A stretch of 64,000 bases of DNA from Epiperipatus broadwayi (Eukaryota; Onychophora; Udeonychophora; Euonychophora; Peripatidae). The position numbers were made by a program, and so were the translations under genes. How positions within the stretch are numbered: position 1 is the stretch's first letter; the number at the start of each line of letters is the position of its first letter. The stretch spans positions 571,001 through 635,000 of the forward strand of contig JAQFVV010006474.1 of the NCBI GenBank assembly GCA_028023455.1, read 5' to 3'. Shown here in pieces: positions 63,200 through 64,000 of the stretch. The notes beneath the pieces are model-generated. The model did no database searches, was not told where the DNA came from, and was given only the letters and a program-made list of their open reading frames with translations.

Positions 63200-63295
63200 C
63201 ATTTTTATATTTTTTATTTTTTAATATGATATTTGTGGATGATGATTTCTCATCTACCCACATTTATTCCTTGACTCTATACCATTACAATATAT
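63200..63295 (+). repeat. Dispersed repeat E 3' end (copy 3)
   Basis: TTGTGGATGATGATTTCTCA, CATCTACCCACATTTATTCC and CCATTACAATATATA correspond to the ends at 12570-12660 and 21790-21865. Confidence 0.5.
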
Positions 63296-63462
63296 ACATT
63301 TACATCATAAAACTATGAAAACATCAAATATGCATATATAGAGAAATAAATTATAATATGCGTATATACTATAGGCAATCATTAAAAGCAGTCAACACTT
63401 AAATAATTCCAATGTCATTAACGGTTGTTTTACAATAGCATGGTGAAACCACCGGAGGGCGT

Positions 63463-63611
63463 TATTTCTGTGATAATGCACAGAAATATGCCATTTAGGT
63501 GGCGTACCACTGCTAGCGAGCGTTCTATTTCTAATGCATAAGCCTAGAAATAGTCCATTCGGTACGGGGTGGCTGCTTGTGTCTATTTCTATGCTAATGC
63601 ACAGAAACATG
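63463..63611. repeat. Array of three hairpins, ~60-bp units
   Basis: Hairpin 1: TATTTCTGTG / CACAGAAATA, perfect 10 bp, loop ATAATG (63463-63488). Hairpin 2: CTATTTCTA / TAGAAATAG, perfect 9 bp, 11-base loop (63525-63553). Hairpin 3: TTTCTATG / CACAGAAA, one mismatch, loop CTAATG (63586-63607). Starts are about 60 bp apart and loops share TAATG/AATGCA. Sequence between hairpins is markedly less AT-rich than the window. Confidence 0.75.
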
Positions 63612-63821
63612 ACATTGAATCTGCCACAGAAGCTATCATGTCAGCTTACAGCTCGGTTTTTTTCTAAGCATTTTCAATGTGCAATCACATTTCACTTTTG
63701 GCTACAGTATCGGGTAAGGGTGTCTGGAATTTCATTTGTCAAAACTATTTTAATATTCATTAAGACCACCTCCCCCTCTAACTGCCATCTTTTAGGAATG
63801 TCTACTAACAATTATCAGCAG

Positions 63822-63867
63822 AGTCTCATGTTTCCCTAGCCCCCAGTCTCATGTTTCCCTAGCCCCC
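63822..63867. repeat. Exact 23-bp tandem duplication
   Basis: The unit starting AGTCTCATGTTTCCC and ending TAGCCCCC occurs twice in a row without a mismatch, so it is recent. Confidence 0.95.
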
Positions 63868-63953
63868 ATTTCCTACTCAAAAAAAATTGGCAAGTGTAGG
63901 GTCCAGCGCGATTCGGATGAAATCATGCTCTAAGTCCCGCTTCTGTGAGAACA

Positions 63954-64000
63954 ATGGCGAGCTTCATTGAATGGCTGAAATCGGAAAACTTGCTGCGAAT
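63954..64000 (+). CDS. Start of an ORF cut by the window end
   Basis: ATG at 63954 in a good start context (AACAATGG) opens 15 codons, MASFIEWLKSENLLR, with no stop before the window ends. The surrounding 150 bp (GTCCAGCGCGATTCGG, AAGTCCCGCTTC) retains CpG and is much less AT-rich than the rest. That fits either a host gene start or a recently inserted element. Nothing more can be assigned from 15 residues. Confidence 0.35.
   Translation, partial: MASFIEWLKSENLLR

Overview
This is a strongly AT-rich (about three quarters A+T by eye), gene-poor stretch of an animal nuclear genome. It has one clear protein-coding exon, spliced in the eukaryotic way, and a dense set of decayed retroelements, tRNA-derived short repeats, fold-back repeats and long microsatellites. 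RTE-clade LINEs with (GAT)n tails, a Penelope-like GIY-YIG endonuclease remnant and an extracellular CUB domain all point to an invertebrate metazoan. I cannot place it to phylum from the sequence alone. Most of the six-frame ORFs are low-complexity reading-through or antisense shadows of the retroelements.

Layout. 1-3.2 kb: AT-rich, no gene. 3.2-5.9 kb: a three-unit fold-back, two tRNA-type SINEs and an antisense RTE remnant. 8.2-12.9 kb: two TATA-type promoter-like sites, a Penelope-related fragment, a degenerate tandem repeat and a dispersed repeat. 12.9-16.2, 33.7-37.6 and 44.1-48.6 kb: three related, apparently non-coding repeats of 3.3-4.6 kb, all on the minus strand. Each has a CCAAT/TATA-like promoter at its 5' (right) end; at least two end in GGTAC plus (AT)n at the left. 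17.2-19.4 kb: an RTE reverse transcriptase pseudogene followed by a Penelope-like endonuclease pseudogene in antisense. 20.1-21.9 kb: further dispersed repeats. 22.5-33.7 kb: fold-backs, RTE fragments, a tRNA-like SINE and a possible 1.4-kb TIR transposon. 41.5-42.6 kb: a fold-back with 15-bp flanking direct repeats, the CUB exon, and a short duplication. 45.5 kb: a (TAA)n array of about 280 bp. 51.9-52.9 kb: a 1-kb inverted repeat. 53.9-56.8 kb: a nearly full-length but dead RTE carrying a second, nested RTE with a target-site duplication. 59.0-63.1 kb: more fold-backs and a SINE. 63.4-64.0 kb: a less AT-rich end with a tandem array of hairpins and the start of an ORF that runs out of the window.

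The only host gene I can support is the CUB exon at 42064-42408 on the plus strand (phase 1-1, canonical splice sites). It belongs to a gene with long introns whose other exons I could not identify. The most unusual aspects are the number of fold-back elements, at least three of them flanked by 13-20 bp direct repeats, and the promoter-bearing non-coding repeats. All identity statements come from reading by eye; no alignment or database search was run.
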